Source: Pantoea sp.
GTDB taxonomy: Bacteria; Pseudomonadota; Gammaproteobacteria; Enterobacterales; Enterobacteriaceae
Direction: 5' to 3'
Length of the DNA stretch: 64,000 nucleotides
Assembly (NCBI RefSeq): GCF_028283705.1
Contig: NZ_JAPWKD010000031.1
Span: 124,001-188,000 of the forward strand
Program-made: the position numbers and the translations under genes
Notes under the pieces: model-generated
What the model was told of the DNA's origin: nothing
What the model saw: only the letters and a program-made list of their open reading frames with translations
Database searches by the model: none
Shown: positions 8,565 through 17,714 of the stretch, in pieces
Position numbering within the stretch: position 1 is the first letter of the stretch
Layout: each line of letters opens with the position of its first letter

Positions 8565-9428
8565 TCAGTGCGTCGCCGTCAGCACGTGAGCTGGCGCATC
8601 CATAATCACATTGCTGAGATGACCGATATTTTCGATCTCCACTTCGATGCGATCGCCTGCCTGCATAAACAGCGGCGGATTGCGTTTCTTACCCACACCG
8701 CCCGGCGAGCCGGTGATGATCACGTCACCGGCATGCAGACAGGTAAAGGTACTGATGTATTCGATAAGCTCGGCGACTTTGTGGATCATGCTGGCGGTGT
8801 TGTCATCCTGTACCATGCGGCCATTCAGCCAGGTGCGGATCGCCAGCCGATGCGGATCCGGGATTTCATCCGCAGTGGTCATCCATGGGCCAAAGGCACC
8901 GGTCTGACGCCAGTTTTTTCCGGCAGTAAACCAGGTGTGCTGCCAGTCACGCGCGGAACCATCCATATAACAGCTGTAGCCCGCGACATGCTTCAGCGCA
9001 TCTTCACGCACGATATCCTCACCGCTCTGACCGATAATCACCGCCAGCTCGCCTTCATAGTCGAACTCACTGGAGTGACGCGGTTTTAGTACCGGCGCGT
9101 TATGGGCGGTTTGCGAATCGGCAAAACGGACAAACAGCGTCGGTGCCGGGTTGTGCTGATCAAACTCTTTGCGTTTTTCGGCGTAGTTCATGCCAACGCA
9201 GAGGATTTTGCCCGGGTTATCAATCACCGGTAACAATTCGAGATCGTCGAAACGCAGGTCCGGTGTTTCATGGTTCAGCTGCTGTGCCTCATGCAGCGCG
9301 TCGGCCGCGAGCAGCGATTTTAAATCCGCGTAGCGGTCACCAAGACGACGACCCAAATCGATCACACCGTCATCGTGGACAATGCCGTAGCTACGCTTTC
9401 CCTGGTGGACAAAGCTTGCAAGTTTCAT
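8565..9428 (-). CDS. Fumarylacetoacetate hydrolase (FAH) superfamily protein in the citrate operon
   Basis: 287 aa from ATG 9428 (MKLASFVHQGKRSYG), preceded by CAGGT; a longer in-frame start reaches back without homology. The C-terminal FAH catalytic domain is clear: VGMNYAEKRKEF, FDYEGELAVIIGQ (metal-binding glutamates), YSCYMDGSARDWQ (metal Asp), LNGRMVQDDNTASMIHKVAELIEYIS and ITGSPGGVGKKRNPP. The family covers acylpyruvases, hydratases, oxaloacetate decarboxylase/tautomerase (FAHD1/FAHD2) and isomerases. Lying between the citrate carrier and citC, it most likely handles oxaloacetate released by citrate lyase. No oadGAB sodium-pump decarboxylase genes are seen nearby. Function inferred. Confidence 0.88.
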   Translation of the reverse strand: MKLASFVHQGKRSYGIVHDDGVIDLGRRLGDRYADLKSLLAADALHEAQQLNHETPDLRFDDLELLPVIDNPGKILCVGMNYAEKRKEFDQHNPAPTLFVRFADSQTAHNAPVLKPRHSSEFDYEGELAVIIGQSGEDIVREDALKHVAGYSCYMDGSARDWQHTWFTAGKNWRQTGAFGPWMTTADEIPDPHRLAIRTWLNGRMVQDDNTASMIHKVAELIEYISTFTCLHAGDVIITGSPGGVGKKRNPPLFMQAGDRIEVEIENIGHLSNVIMDAPAHVLTATH

Positions 9429-9450
9429 AGTCTTACCTGTCATGCATAAA

Positions 9451-10821
9451 TTAGCTGAGGAAATTGCCGAGGATGAGCAGCGACACCGACACGTTGATCG
9501 CGCCGCCAATACGGGTCGCAATCTGTGCAAACGGCATCAGGCTCATACGGTTACCCGCAGTGAGGATGGCAACATCCCCTGTCCCACCCTGGCCGCTCTG
9601 GCAGCAGGAGACGATGGCCACATCGATAGGATGCATGCCGATCTTTTTACCCACGAAGAAGCCGGTGGCGACCAGCGCAGATACGGTGCTGACAATCACC
9701 AGCAGGTTATTGATGGTGAAGGCGTGGACCAGTTCTTCCCACGGGGTAATCGCCACACCCACGGCAAACAGGATGGGATAGGTAACCGAGGTCTGGAAGA
9801 ATTTGTAGACCACCTGAGATCCTTCCAGCAGGCGTGGCGACACACCGTGCGCCAGTTTGATCAACACCGCGACAAACAACATGCCGACCGGCGCTGGCAG
9901 GCCAATCAGTTTGTGGCCGAGCATCCCGATCATGTACAGCAGCACCGCCAGCAACGCACCTGCAGCGATGGTAGTCACATCGGTGGTCAACCCGGTTTTA
10001 CCGGCAGCCACCGCTGGCGCTTTCTCGTCGCTATTGGCGCGGTTCGGCATCAACTGGCCTTCACCGGTCAGATGCGGGTAACGTTTACCGAGCTGGTTGA
10101 GACAGCCGGAGATGATGATTGCCGTCAGGCCACCCAGCATCACCATCGGCAATACCCGACCCAGTGCCACGCCCTGATCCATATGCAACAAGGTGGCGTA
10201 ACCAATTGACAGCGGAATCGCGCCTTCGCCAACGCCACCGGCCATGATCGGCAGAATGATAAAGAAGAAGATCTGGAACGGTTCCATGCCGAGCATCAGG
10301 CCAACGCCCATGCCCACCAGCATGCCGACAATCTCACCGCATAACATCGGGAAGAAAATGCGCAGGAAGCCCTGAATCAGGGTAGTGCGATTCATACTCA
10401 TGATGCTGCCAACGATAATGCAGCAGATGTACAGATAAAGGATGTTGGTGGATTTGTAGAATTTGGTGGTGGATTCCACCACGACGTCAGGCAGCAGGCC
10501 ATAGTAGACCATTGCCGACGGAATAAAGGTGGCACAAATCGCGGCGGCACCGAGTTTGCCGACAATCGGCAGACGTTTGCCAAATTCACCACAGGCGAAA
10601 CCGAAAAATGCCAGCGTCGCGACCATCACCACGATATCGCTGGGTAGTTTGCCGCCGAGACAATCGACAGCAATTAACGCACCCGCCAGCAGGAATAATG
10701 GCAATGGAATGATGCCGATTTTCCAGGTGTCCATAATATGCCACCATCGGTCCTTCAGTGATTTTTTTTGAATCGCCAGTGATTCCGAGGTAACAGAAAA
10801 CGAATCGTCAGTTGTGCTCAT
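9451..10821 (-). CDS. 2-hydroxycarboxylate (citrate/malate) transporter, CitS/CimH family
   Basis: 456 aa with about 11 hydrophobic segments. The two GGxG re-entrant-loop motifs of the 2HCT family are present: MAGGVGEGAIPLS in the first half and SGQGGTGDVAILTAGNRMSL in the second, followed by FAQIATRIGGA, which in CitS holds the citrate-binding arginine. Family members exchange or symport citrate, malate or lactate, usually with Na+ or H+. As first gene of the cit operon it probably imports citrate. It starts at ATG 10821, facing away from citA. Confidence 0.92.
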   Translation of the reverse strand: MSTTDDSFSVTSESLAIQKKSLKDRWWHIMDTWKIGIIPLPLFLLAGALIAVDCLGGKLPSDIVVMVATLAFFGFACGEFGKRLPIVGKLGAAAICATFIPSAMVYYGLLPDVVVESTTKFYKSTNILYLYICCIIVGSIMSMNRTTLIQGFLRIFFPMLCGEIVGMLVGMGVGLMLGMEPFQIFFFIILPIMAGGVGEGAIPLSIGYATLLHMDQGVALGRVLPMVMLGGLTAIIISGCLNQLGKRYPHLTGEGQLMPNRANSDEKAPAVAAGKTGLTTDVTTIAAGALLAVLLYMIGMLGHKLIGLPAPVGMLFVAVLIKLAHGVSPRLLEGSQVVYKFFQTSVTYPILFAVGVAITPWEELVHAFTINNLLVIVSTVSALVATGFFVGKKIGMHPIDVAIVSCCQSGQGGTGDVAILTAGNRMSLMPFAQIATRIGGAINVSVSLLILGNFLS

Positions 10822-11155
10822 AATTAAGCCCCTTGGTTATTTTGTGCCCTCAGGGTAAAGCGTTAATGGCGCAGGATATGTGAGGGAATGCATAATAAAA
10901 GCGGAGTTTTAATGGCACCTATGGTTTTTATGGTTTCTTTTATTTTCTGTGATTGATACCTGAATTATTGGCGTGGTTTTAATGGTTTTTATATCCAGGG
11001 GTACAAGTTAATAACATTTCCCAAAATGAGTATTTAACATGCCATTTTTTGCACAACTTCCTGCTGTGCAAGGGATCACAAGTTTCCAGTAAACTACGCG
11101 CAATAGTGATAAAAAATGGTACATTGACCCTTTACTGGCTGTGGTGCGTGCCGTT
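10822..11155. promoter_or_regulatory. Divergent cit operon / citAB control region
   Basis: 334 bases without a gene between the divergent transporter and citA starts. It is A+T-rich and holds repeated ATGGTTTTTAT / TTAATGG elements (around 10909-10934 and 10974-10993), the sort of A+T-rich direct repeats bound by CitB/DpiA-type response regulators. By analogy with Klebsiella and E. coli, both operons should be citrate-induced through CitAB and also catabolite-controlled. No confident -35/-10 pair assigned. Confidence 0.5.
11065..11080. promoter_or_regulatory. Candidate CRP site
   Basis: TGTGCAAGGGATCACA matches TGTGA-N6-TCACA with one mismatch. It lies 76 bases before the citA start in the divergent cit control region. 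CRP control of citrate fermentation genes is established in Klebsiella; binding here is inferred. Confidence 0.5.
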
Positions 11156-12793
11156 ATGAAGCTATCCTTCCAAATCAAACTTTTTATTTCTCTGGTTCTG
11201 TTCTTTTCCGGTCTTTTTGTTCTGCTCGGCATTTATTATTACCAGGACGTCAGCCGCCAGCTTTATCAGGAAATGAGCACCCGAGCAAAAATACAGGCGG
11301 AAGAAATCGCGATCATTCCGAATTTGCGAACAGCGGTAGCGGAAAAAGATATTCCGGCGATTAATCAGTTTATGCATCAGGTGGTGTTGCATACCGACGC
11401 CAGCTTTATTGTGGTGGGGGATAATAAGGGCATTCATCTATTTCATTCCGCGCAAGGTGATGTGGTCGGTAAAAAACTGGTCGGAGGCGACAATGACGCA
11501 GTATTACGCGGAATCAGCACCACCACCATTCGGAAAGGAGGGCTGGGCGTTTCCCTGCGCAGCAAAGCGCCGATCTTTGACGATAACCATCAGGTGATCG
11601 GGATTATCTCGGTGGGTTATCTCACCAGCTATCTCGACACCATTACGCTGAGTAAAGTGATCAATATCTTTATCGCGGCGGTGTTACTGCTGGCGGCGCT
11701 GTTTATCTTTTCCTGGTTTTTCACCAGCGGGATTAAAAAACAGATTTTCTCGCTGGAACCCCGGGAAATTGGCCTGCTGGTGCGCCAGCAGAAAGCGATG
11801 ATGGAGTCTATCTATGAAGGGGTGATTGCCATCGACAGCGAGTTACGCATCGAGGTGATCAACCAGGCAGCACGTAAACTGTTAGGTTTAAGCCAGCCAA
11901 CCCGCATGCTGCGCGGGCATAATATCGGCGAAGTGATTGCCCCGGTCCCCTTTTTCAATCGCGAGGCGATACTGGAAAACGATACCCATGACGAGATTTG
12001 CCGCTTCAATCAGTTAACGGTACTCGCCAGCCGGGTACGGATTATGCTGGAGGATGAATTGCAGGGCTGGGTCATCACCTTTCGCGATCGCAACGAGATA
12101 GACAGCCTCAGTGCCCAGCTCAGCCAAGTCAAACGTTATGTCGATAACCTGCGCATTATGCGTCATGAACAGTTAAATCGTATGACCACCCTCTCCGGCC
12201 TGCTGCATATGGGACGCTACGACGAAGCGGTGCGCTATATCCAGGCACAGTCAGAACATGCGCAGGAGTTGCTGGACTTTATCTCCGCGCGCTTTAACTC
12301 GCCGACCCTGTGCGGCCTGCTGCTGGGGAAAGCGGCACGCGCGCGTGAAAAAGGCGTGGAGTTGGCATTTGATCCGCTGTGCCAGCTGGAACGCCCCTGC
12401 CACATGCTGGGAGAAGCCGAGCTGATCTCCATCATCGGCAACCTGCTGGATAACGCCATAGAAGCCACACAGCGTTCCCCTCTGCCGCACGAACCGGTGG
12501 AGGTGCTGATCCTGCTCAACGAGCGGGAGTTGATTATTGAAGTGGCGGATCGGGGTATCGGTATCGACCCGGCTATCCGGGAACATATTTTTGAACGCGG
12601 GATCACCACCAAACGCAGTGGCGATCATGGTATCGGCCTGTATTTAATCGCCAGCTATGTCACGCAGGTCGGCGGGTCGATTGAAGTTTCCGACAATGCA
12701 CCGCACGGCACGATTTTTTCGTTATTTATTCCTGAAACGGGCGACCAGGCGCGTCCCGTATCCACGCTGGAAGAACCGTATTATGCAACCTGA
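11156..12793 (+). CDS. citA: CitA/DpiB sensor histidine kinase for citrate
   Basis: 545 aa from ATG 11156 (MKLSFQIKLFISLVLFF); the GTG starts just upstream lack support. Order: TM helix (about 8-30), periplasmic PAS-like sensor with FIVVGDNKGIHLFHSAQGD and ISVGYLTSYLD, second TM (about 175-195), cytoplasmic PAS domain (YEGVIAIDSELRIEVIN), dimerisation/His region RIMRHEQLNRMTTLSGL with the phospho-accepting His, then ATPase domain with NLLDNAIEAT (N box), DRGIGIDP (G1) and GDHGIGLYLI (G2). Typical of the CitA/DcuS family. Overlaps citB by 11 bases. Confidence 0.95.
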   Translation: MKLSFQIKLFISLVLFFSGLFVLLGIYYYQDVSRQLYQEMSTRAKIQAEEIAIIPNLRTAVAEKDIPAINQFMHQVVLHTDASFIVVGDNKGIHLFHSAQGDVVGKKLVGGDNDAVLRGISTTTIRKGGLGVSLRSKAPIFDDNHQVIGIISVGYLTSYLDTITLSKVINIFIAAVLLLAALFIFSWFFTSGIKKQIFSLEPREIGLLVRQQKAMMESIYEGVIAIDSELRIEVINQAARKLLGLSQPTRMLRGHNIGEVIAPVPFFNREAILENDTHDEICRFNQLTVLASRVRIMLEDELQGWVITFRDRNEIDSLSAQLSQVKRYVDNLRIMRHEQLNRMTTLSGLLHMGRYDEAVRYIQAQSEHAQELLDFISARFNSPTLCGLLLGKAARAREKGVELAFDPLCQLERPCHMLGEAELISIIGNLLDNAIEATQRSPLPHEPVEVLILLNERELIIEVADRGIGIDPAIREHIFERGITTKRSGDHGIGLYLIASYVTQVGGSIEVSDNAPHGTIFSLFIPETGDQARPVSTLEEPYYAT

Positions 12794-13472
12794 ACTGATA
12801 GACGTATTGATTGTTGAAGATGAAAACACGCTGGCCCAGTTGCATGCCGAACTGATCAGTGAACATCCCTGCTTGCGGCTGGTTGGGGTTGCCTCGTCAC
12901 TCGCTGAAGCTCAGCTTCTGCTGCAAAGCAAGCAGCCACAATTAGTGTTACTCGACAATTATCTGCCGGATGGTAAAGGCATCACGCTGATCGGCGATCC
13001 GCTGGTACAGCGCGCGAACTGCTCGGTGATTTTCATCACTGCCGCCAGCGATATGGACACCTGTAGCCAGGCGATCCGCAATGGTGCCTTCGACTATATT
13101 CTCAAACCGGTTTCCTGGAAGCGTTTGAGCCAGTCGCTGGAGCGTTTTGTGCAGTTCGCTGAACAGCAGCGAGTCTGGAAGATTGTCGATCAGCAAAACG
13201 TCGATTCACTGTATCAACTTCAGGCGAAAAATTACCGTCAGCATAACAGCAACAAAGGCATCGAAGAGAAGACGCTGGCGCTGGTGCAAAACATGTTTGC
13301 CGACGCCGCGCAGCGCTGTTTTTCCGTGGATGAAGTGGTGAACGAAACCGGGCTGAGTAAAACCACGATCCGACGCTATCTGGAGCACTGCGTGGATGCG
13401 GGCTTTCTGGCCGTTGAAATGCAGTACGGCAAGATTGGACACCCGAGGAGGATGTATCGCTGGGGCGGGTAA
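12783..13472 (+). CDS. citB: CitB/DpiA response regulator
   Basis: 229 aa from ATG 12783 (MQPELIDVLIVEDENTL). Receiver domain: acidic pair in VEDEN, phospho-accepting Asp in LVLLDNYLPDGKG, Thr/Ser in FITAASD, Lys in YILKPVSW. C-terminal helix-turn-helix: FSVDEVVNETGLSKTTIRRYL, the CitB/DcuR type. It overlaps citA and forms the two-component pair expected to activate the divergent citrate operon. A GGCGTG...CACGCC hairpin (13473-13492) follows the stop and may separate it from the convergent toxin gene. Confidence 0.95.
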   Translation: MQPELIDVLIVEDENTLAQLHAELISEHPCLRLVGVASSLAEAQLLLQSKQPQLVLLDNYLPDGKGITLIGDPLVQRANCSVIFITAASDMDTCSQAIRNGAFDYILKPVSWKRLSQSLERFVQFAEQQRVWKIVDQQNVDSLYQLQAKNYRQHNSNKGIEEKTLALVQNMFADAAQRCFSVDEVVNETGLSKTTIRRYLEHCVDAGFLAVEMQYGKIGHPRRMYRWGG

Positions 13473-13503
13473 GGCGTGGCAGGCGTCACGCCTCACCCAT
13501 GCG

Positions 13504-14871
13504 TTACGGTTTGTCCGTCACCTCGATATAAGGCGTGTTACCCAGCGGTTTGACATCCCCGGGGGTATTAACGCTTTCTGATAACCCGATACGAAAAATA
13601 CCGCCCTCAGGATGCCAGCTACGGATTATTTTTGCGTCAATGGTTTTGTAGGACCCGGCTTTTATTTTCTGATAACTGCCAAACTTGCCCCACTGCCCTG
13701 TCACCGGATTTTTAAACTGCGTGTAAAGCCAGGAATCACGGCCTGCAGGGGCGCTGGCCGTGACGCGAATACCCTGTTCGGCGGCTTCTGAATTCATGGT
13801 GTTTGATGTCTTTTCATCCAGTACCACATCACCCACAACCGGAAGATAGCTTGTATGGAAGTAAGATACTGGCCCTGCGATCTGATTACTATCTTCAGCA
13901 TGGGCTACCCCCAGTGACCATCGCTGAAATATCTTCTGCCATGGATAAGCTGGTGATGACAGTCTGTCGGGAGAAATATAAACATTCCCTTTATCCGGCA
14001 TGCTGGCTGTTACCGGTATTTTGACCGCAATGTGGCTGAAATCTGACTTTTTATTTCCGCTCATCAAGATAATCCAGCGTTCCGGCTTTTCCGGGCCACG
14101 ATCTGAGACATCATAATCAATATACATGCCCTCTTTAGCGAGGGTATTTCCCTCCTGAAAATATTGCGTGGTGGCCATATCTGGCAGTGGGCATAGCCCG
14201 GCTGGCATGGTCTCTGCAGAGTCCGTTGTTTCGCAGTTGCCTTTGGGGACCACCCGGGTAAGGTTGGTCACTGCGGCAGCCACTTCTTCAGGGCTTTCTT
14301 TCCATGACGGTTCCTGAAAGTTTGGGTTGTCCTCACAACGCTGCAGCTGCTTTTTGATGTAATAACATGCCTGCTTAATAAATTTCCCTTTTATTCCACC
14401 CGGGAAAGAAATCTCTGATTCATAGCTCCCGCCCTCCGCGCCAATGGATAACTGCTGATTGATCCCGCCAGGTGCATGAATTTCATATACCCAGCCTTCC
14501 TTTTTAGGATGGAAAATATCGACAAAGGCGATTGCCGTGGTTAAATTTTCTGTCGTACTGATAAAAACTGAGCGGAAAGAATCCTCTTTGTGGCAACGCC
14601 AGTCATGATCGCGTTCTGCTTCGGGGTATCCTCTGGTCACGCCTTTCGGCACCATCCCATTTTTGAATGCATCCAGCCCTTCATTATTGGTATCGCCACG
14701 CCATAAAATATTGTGATCATGCCTCCATACTAATTCAGGTTGTTTCTCTGACGCCCGGGAGAAATTAATATTCTCCCGGCAGTCAGGGTAATAACCCGAC
14801 GTATCCCATGCAGAGGCTACTGGTGTTATTGACAATAAAGCAGGGATGATGAGTAGTGTTTTTTTTGACAT
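13504..14871 (-). CDS. Secreted ADP-ribosyltransferase toxin, cholera/heat-labile enterotoxin A family
   Basis: 455 aa from ATG 14871, chosen because GGAA lies about 9 bases upstream; an in-frame ATG at 14886 lacks a ribosome site. A Sec signal peptide ends ITPVASA-W (about residue 21). The catalytic domain follows the R-S-E order of cholera-type toxins: LWRGDTNNEGLDAF with NGMVPKG (Arg about 58, compare LYRADSRPP and LMPRG in CtxA), VFISTTENLTTA (STS-like strand, about 105), GWVYEIHAPGGIN, and ESEISFPGGI (E151/E153, compare EQEVSALGGI in CtxA). Residues about 190-455 form an unrecognised domain containing several cysteines. No binding-pentamer gene is next to it. A+T-rich compared with flanking cit and fec genes, suggesting transfer. 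Target protein unknown. Confidence 0.82.
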   Translation of the reverse strand: MSKKTLLIIPALLSITPVASAWDTSGYYPDCRENINFSRASEKQPELVWRHDHNILWRGDTNNEGLDAFKNGMVPKGVTRGYPEAERDHDWRCHKEDSFRSVFISTTENLTTAIAFVDIFHPKKEGWVYEIHAPGGINQQLSIGAEGGSYESEISFPGGIKGKFIKQACYYIKKQLQRCEDNPNFQEPSWKESPEEVAAAVTNLTRVVPKGNCETTDSAETMPAGLCPLPDMATTQYFQEGNTLAKEGMYIDYDVSDRGPEKPERWIILMSGNKKSDFSHIAVKIPVTASMPDKGNVYISPDRLSSPAYPWQKIFQRWSLGVAHAEDSNQIAGPVSYFHTSYLPVVGDVVLDEKTSNTMNSEAAEQGIRVTASAPAGRDSWLYTQFKNPVTGQWGKFGSYQKIKAGSYKTIDAKIIRSWHPEGGIFRIGLSESVNTPGDVKPLGNTPYIEVTDKP

Positions 14872-15018
14872 GTTTTTAATTTCCATTTAAAAAACATTCT
14901 GATTTTATGTGTTTATTTCCATCGGCTTCCATGTGATAGAGTATTCTGTATTCATCGGAAAATTATTATTTTATATCATCTTGCAAATTAAATTCCCTGT
15001 TTTAAAACGCCGGGATTG

Positions 15019-15792
15019 CTATTCATCGTGATGAACACACATCAACGCCCCACTCAACGGTTCCGGCACCACCGCCACATTAACCTGAAATACGCGTTTA
15101 AGTATCTCAGGTTGCAGCACCTGCGCGGGCGTTCCCGCGGTGACCAATGCCCCTTCGGCCAGCAATACCAGACGATCACAATAGCGGCTGGCCTGATTGA
15201 GATCGTGCAACACGGTCACCACGGTTTTACCCTGTGCTTTCAGCTCCCCCAGCAGTTTCATCAGTTCAATCTGATGATTGATGTCCAGCCAGGTGGTGGG
15301 TTCATCCAGCAGGATAACCGGTGTATCCTGCGCCAGCAGCATCGCCAGAAACACCCGCTGACGCTGCCCACCCGATAAATCACTGATGCGCTGCTGCGCC
15401 AGCTGAGCGATCCCCATCCGTTCCATCGCCTCCTGCACCTGTTCCCTGTCCTGCGCCGACAACCGCCCCCACAGCGGTAACCAGGGATGGCGGCCATAAG
15501 CCACCAGCTCCGCCACGCTGACCCCTTCCGGCGTCAGATGCTGCTGTGGCAGCAGCGCCAGATACCGGGCCAGCTGACGTGATGAAAAACGCGCCAGCGG
15601 CTGATCACCGATAAACACTTGTCCCTCACCAGGGAGCAGCAGACGCGCCAGCGTTTTTAATAGTGTCGATTTACCGCAGCCATTAGGTCCAAGTAACGCG
15701 GTGATTTGGCCGGAGGCAAAGCTGACACTTACGTCCTGAAGCACGCGTTTTCCCGCGTAGCCAGCAGCCAGATTCTCAACCCTCAGTTGCAT
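15019..15792 (-). CDS. fecE: FecE, ferric citrate ABC transporter ATPase
   Basis: 257 aa. ABC ATPase of iron-chelate uptake: Walker A GPNGCGKSTLL, Q loop ALLPQQH, signature LSGGQRQRVFLAMLLAQ, Walker B VILLDEPTTWLD, H loop VLHDLNQA. Last gene of fecABCDE, starting directly after fecD. Supplies energy for FecBCD-dependent import of iron (citrate) across the inner membrane. Confidence 0.95.
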   Translation of the reverse strand: MQLRVENLAAGYAGKRVLQDVSVSFASGQITALLGPNGCGKSTLLKTLARLLLPGEGQVFIGDQPLARFSSRQLARYLALLPQQHLTPEGVSVAELVAYGRHPWLPLWGRLSAQDREQVQEAMERMGIAQLAQQRISDLSGGQRQRVFLAMLLAQDTPVILLDEPTTWLDINHQIELMKLLGELKAQGKTVVTVLHDLNQASRYCDRLVLLAEGALVTAGTPAQVLQPEILKRVFQVNVAVVPEPLSGALMCVHHDE

Positions 15793-16752
15793 TTATCGTG
15801 TCCTGATTAACAGCCAGAAAAACCACGGAGCGCCGATCAGCGCGGTGATGACACCAGCGGGCAACTCCATCGGTGGAGACAGGGTGCGTGCCAGCACATC
15901 GGCCAGCAGCAACACCAGCGCCCCGAGTAAGGCAGCAAACGGCAGCAGGCGGGCATGACGCCCCCCGACCAGACGGCGCGCCAGATGTGGCACCACCAGG
16001 CTGATAAAACTGATCGGTCCGCACACCGCTACCGCCAGCGCCGCCAGTGCCACGCCGAGCAACAGCACGCCGCGCTGGAAGGGGCGTAAAGCAACCCCGA
16101 GGGTCGCCGCACGTTCATCCCCCAATGCCAGCAGGTCAAGATCACGACCAACACTCAGGCTGATAAGCAGCAAGAGGGGCAGCGGTAACGCCAGCAGCAC
16201 CATCTGCCAGCCGCGTCCCCACAGGCTGCCTGTCAGCCACAGCAGGGCGGTATTGATATCCTGCGGACGCGACAGCAGCAGATAATCCGTGATGCTGGCA
16301 AAACAGGCGGCGAGTGCAACGCCTACCACAGCCAGCCGCAGCGATGACGTGGTGCCAGTAAGCCAGCGCAGCAATATCAGCGCGCAACAGCCCCCGGCAA
16401 ACGACACCAGCGGCAGCCATCCCAGCGGAAATGCGGGAAACAACAGCAGGGCCACCAGCGAGGCCAGGCTGGCGGCATGATTGACGCCGAGGATATCGGG
16501 CGATGCCAGCGGATTGCGGATCACCCCCTGCACCAGCACGCCGGACACGGCCAGCGCCGCTCCCACCAGCAGTGCCAGCACCACCCGTGGCAAGCGGTAT
16601 TCCATCACCACAAAATGCGCCGCGCTGGCAGGCTGCCACGCCGTCCAGAGCGTTGACCACGCGAAGGACTGCACGCCCAGTTTCAGGCTGATAATCGCGC
16701 CGACCGCCAGCCCCATCAGCATCAGCGGCAGCAGGTAACGCCAGGGCATCAT
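15793..16752 (-). CDS. fecD: FecD, ferric citrate ABC transporter permease
   Basis: About 319 aa, FecCD/BtuC-type permease with about 9-10 hydrophobic helices. Family marks: RLPRVVLALLVGAALAVSG near the N-terminus, NPLASPDILGVNHAASL, and the coupling-helix region GPISFISLVVPHLARRL. Its start overlaps the fecC stop, as in the E. coli operon. Pairs with FecC. Confidence 0.95.
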   Translation of the reverse strand: MMPWRYLLPLMLMGLAVGAIISLKLGVQSFAWSTLWTAWQPASAAHFVVMEYRLPRVVLALLVGAALAVSGVLVQGVIRNPLASPDILGVNHAASLASLVALLLFPAFPLGWLPLVSFAGGCCALILLRWLTGTTSSLRLAVVGVALAACFASITDYLLLSRPQDINTALLWLTGSLWGRGWQMVLLALPLPLLLLISLSVGRDLDLLALGDERAATLGVALRPFQRGVLLLGVALAALAVAVCGPISFISLVVPHLARRLVGGRHARLLPFAALLGALVLLLADVLARTLSPPMELPAGVITALIGAPWFFWLLIRTR

Positions 16753-17714
16753 CGTTGCCTCCTTGCCAGCCAGACAAAGCAGGGAGCCCCCACCAGCGCC
16801 AGCACCACCCCGGCAGGCAGTTCACCGGGCCAGCCCAGCCCACGCGCAGCAATGTCGGCGACCAGCAGCAAGGTTGCGCCAAGCAGCATCGCCATCGGTA
16901 GCATGATGCGCAGATCGTGGCCGATCCACGCGCGCGCCAGATGCGGCACCAGCAAACCAATAAAGCCCAGCGGCCCTGCTACGCTGACGCATGCCCCCAC
17001 CAGTAACAACAGCGCGCTGCTCAGCCCGACGCGCAGCACAACGATATTGACGCCGAGGCTATGCGCCGCGCTGTCGCCCATCGTCAGCAGGTTCAGGGCA
17101 CGCGTCTGGGTCAGCACCAGCGGGATGATTACCACCATCACCGGCAGCAATTGCCACACTTCCTGCCAGCGCACCTGGGCAATGCCCCCCGCCAGCCAGG
17201 TCAGAATGCCGTAAGCGTGATCCTCCGCCAGCAGCAACACGATGCGCGTCATCGCCATGCAAAATGCCGATAACGCGATACCGGCGAGGATCAGCCGCTG
17301 CCGGTCATGGCTGCGCGCCGCCAGCGTCACGCAGACCCAGCTCAGCCCACCGCCACCGGCGGCGATCACTGTCAGCGGATAGCCCTCCAGTTGCACCGGG
17401 GCAAAGGCTGACACCAGCGCAATGGCCAGCGCCGCGCCGCTGTTGATTCCCAGCACCGACGGCGAAGCCAGCGGATTATGCGTCAGCGCCTGCAACAGGC
17501 CGCCCGCCAGCGCCAGTGCGGCCCCCAGCAGCACCGCCACCAGCGCGCGTGGCAAGCGCAGATTAAATACCAGCGCCTCGCCGATACTGGCAGGCTGGCC
17601 CGGCCATAACGCGTGCAAGGCCGACTGCGGTGCGATTGGCACCGCAGAGAAGCTGGTCAGACTGAACCAGAAGGCGCACAGCAATAACGCCACGGTGAAA
17701 AGCCAGCGTGTCAT
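16749..17714 (-). CDS. fecC: FecC, ferric citrate ABC transporter permease
   Basis: 321 aa, FecCD-family permease. LRLPRALVAVLLGAALALAG, NPLASPSVLGINSGAAL and GPLGFIGLLVPHLARAW are the characteristic segments. About ten hydrophobic helices. Four-base overlaps with fecB upstream and fecD downstream indicate one polycistronic message. Confidence 0.95.
   Translation of the reverse strand: MTRWLFTVALLLCAFWFSLTSFSAVPIAPQSALHALWPGQPASIGEALVFNLRLPRALVAVLLGAALALAGGLLQALTHNPLASPSVLGINSGAALAIALVSAFAPVQLEGYPLTVIAAGGGGLSWVCVTLAARSHDRQRLILAGIALSAFCMAMTRIVLLLAEDHAYGILTWLAGGIAQVRWQEVWQLLPVMVVIIPLVLTQTRALNLLTMGDSAAHSLGVNIVVLRVGLSSALLLLVGACVSVAGPLGFIGLLVPHLARAWIGHDLRIMLPMAMLLGATLLLVADIAARGLGWPGELPAGVVLALVGAPCFVWLARRQR

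Noticed and set aside
9442..10209. 255-codon frame antisense to the citrate carrier
   Set aside because: Same antisense artefact; His/Gln-rich composition and no family likeness.
14872..15018. Search for a B-subunit gene next to the ADP-ribosyltransferase
   Set aside because: No open frame of the expected 100-130 codons with a signal peptide lies on either side; the flanks are citB and fecE.
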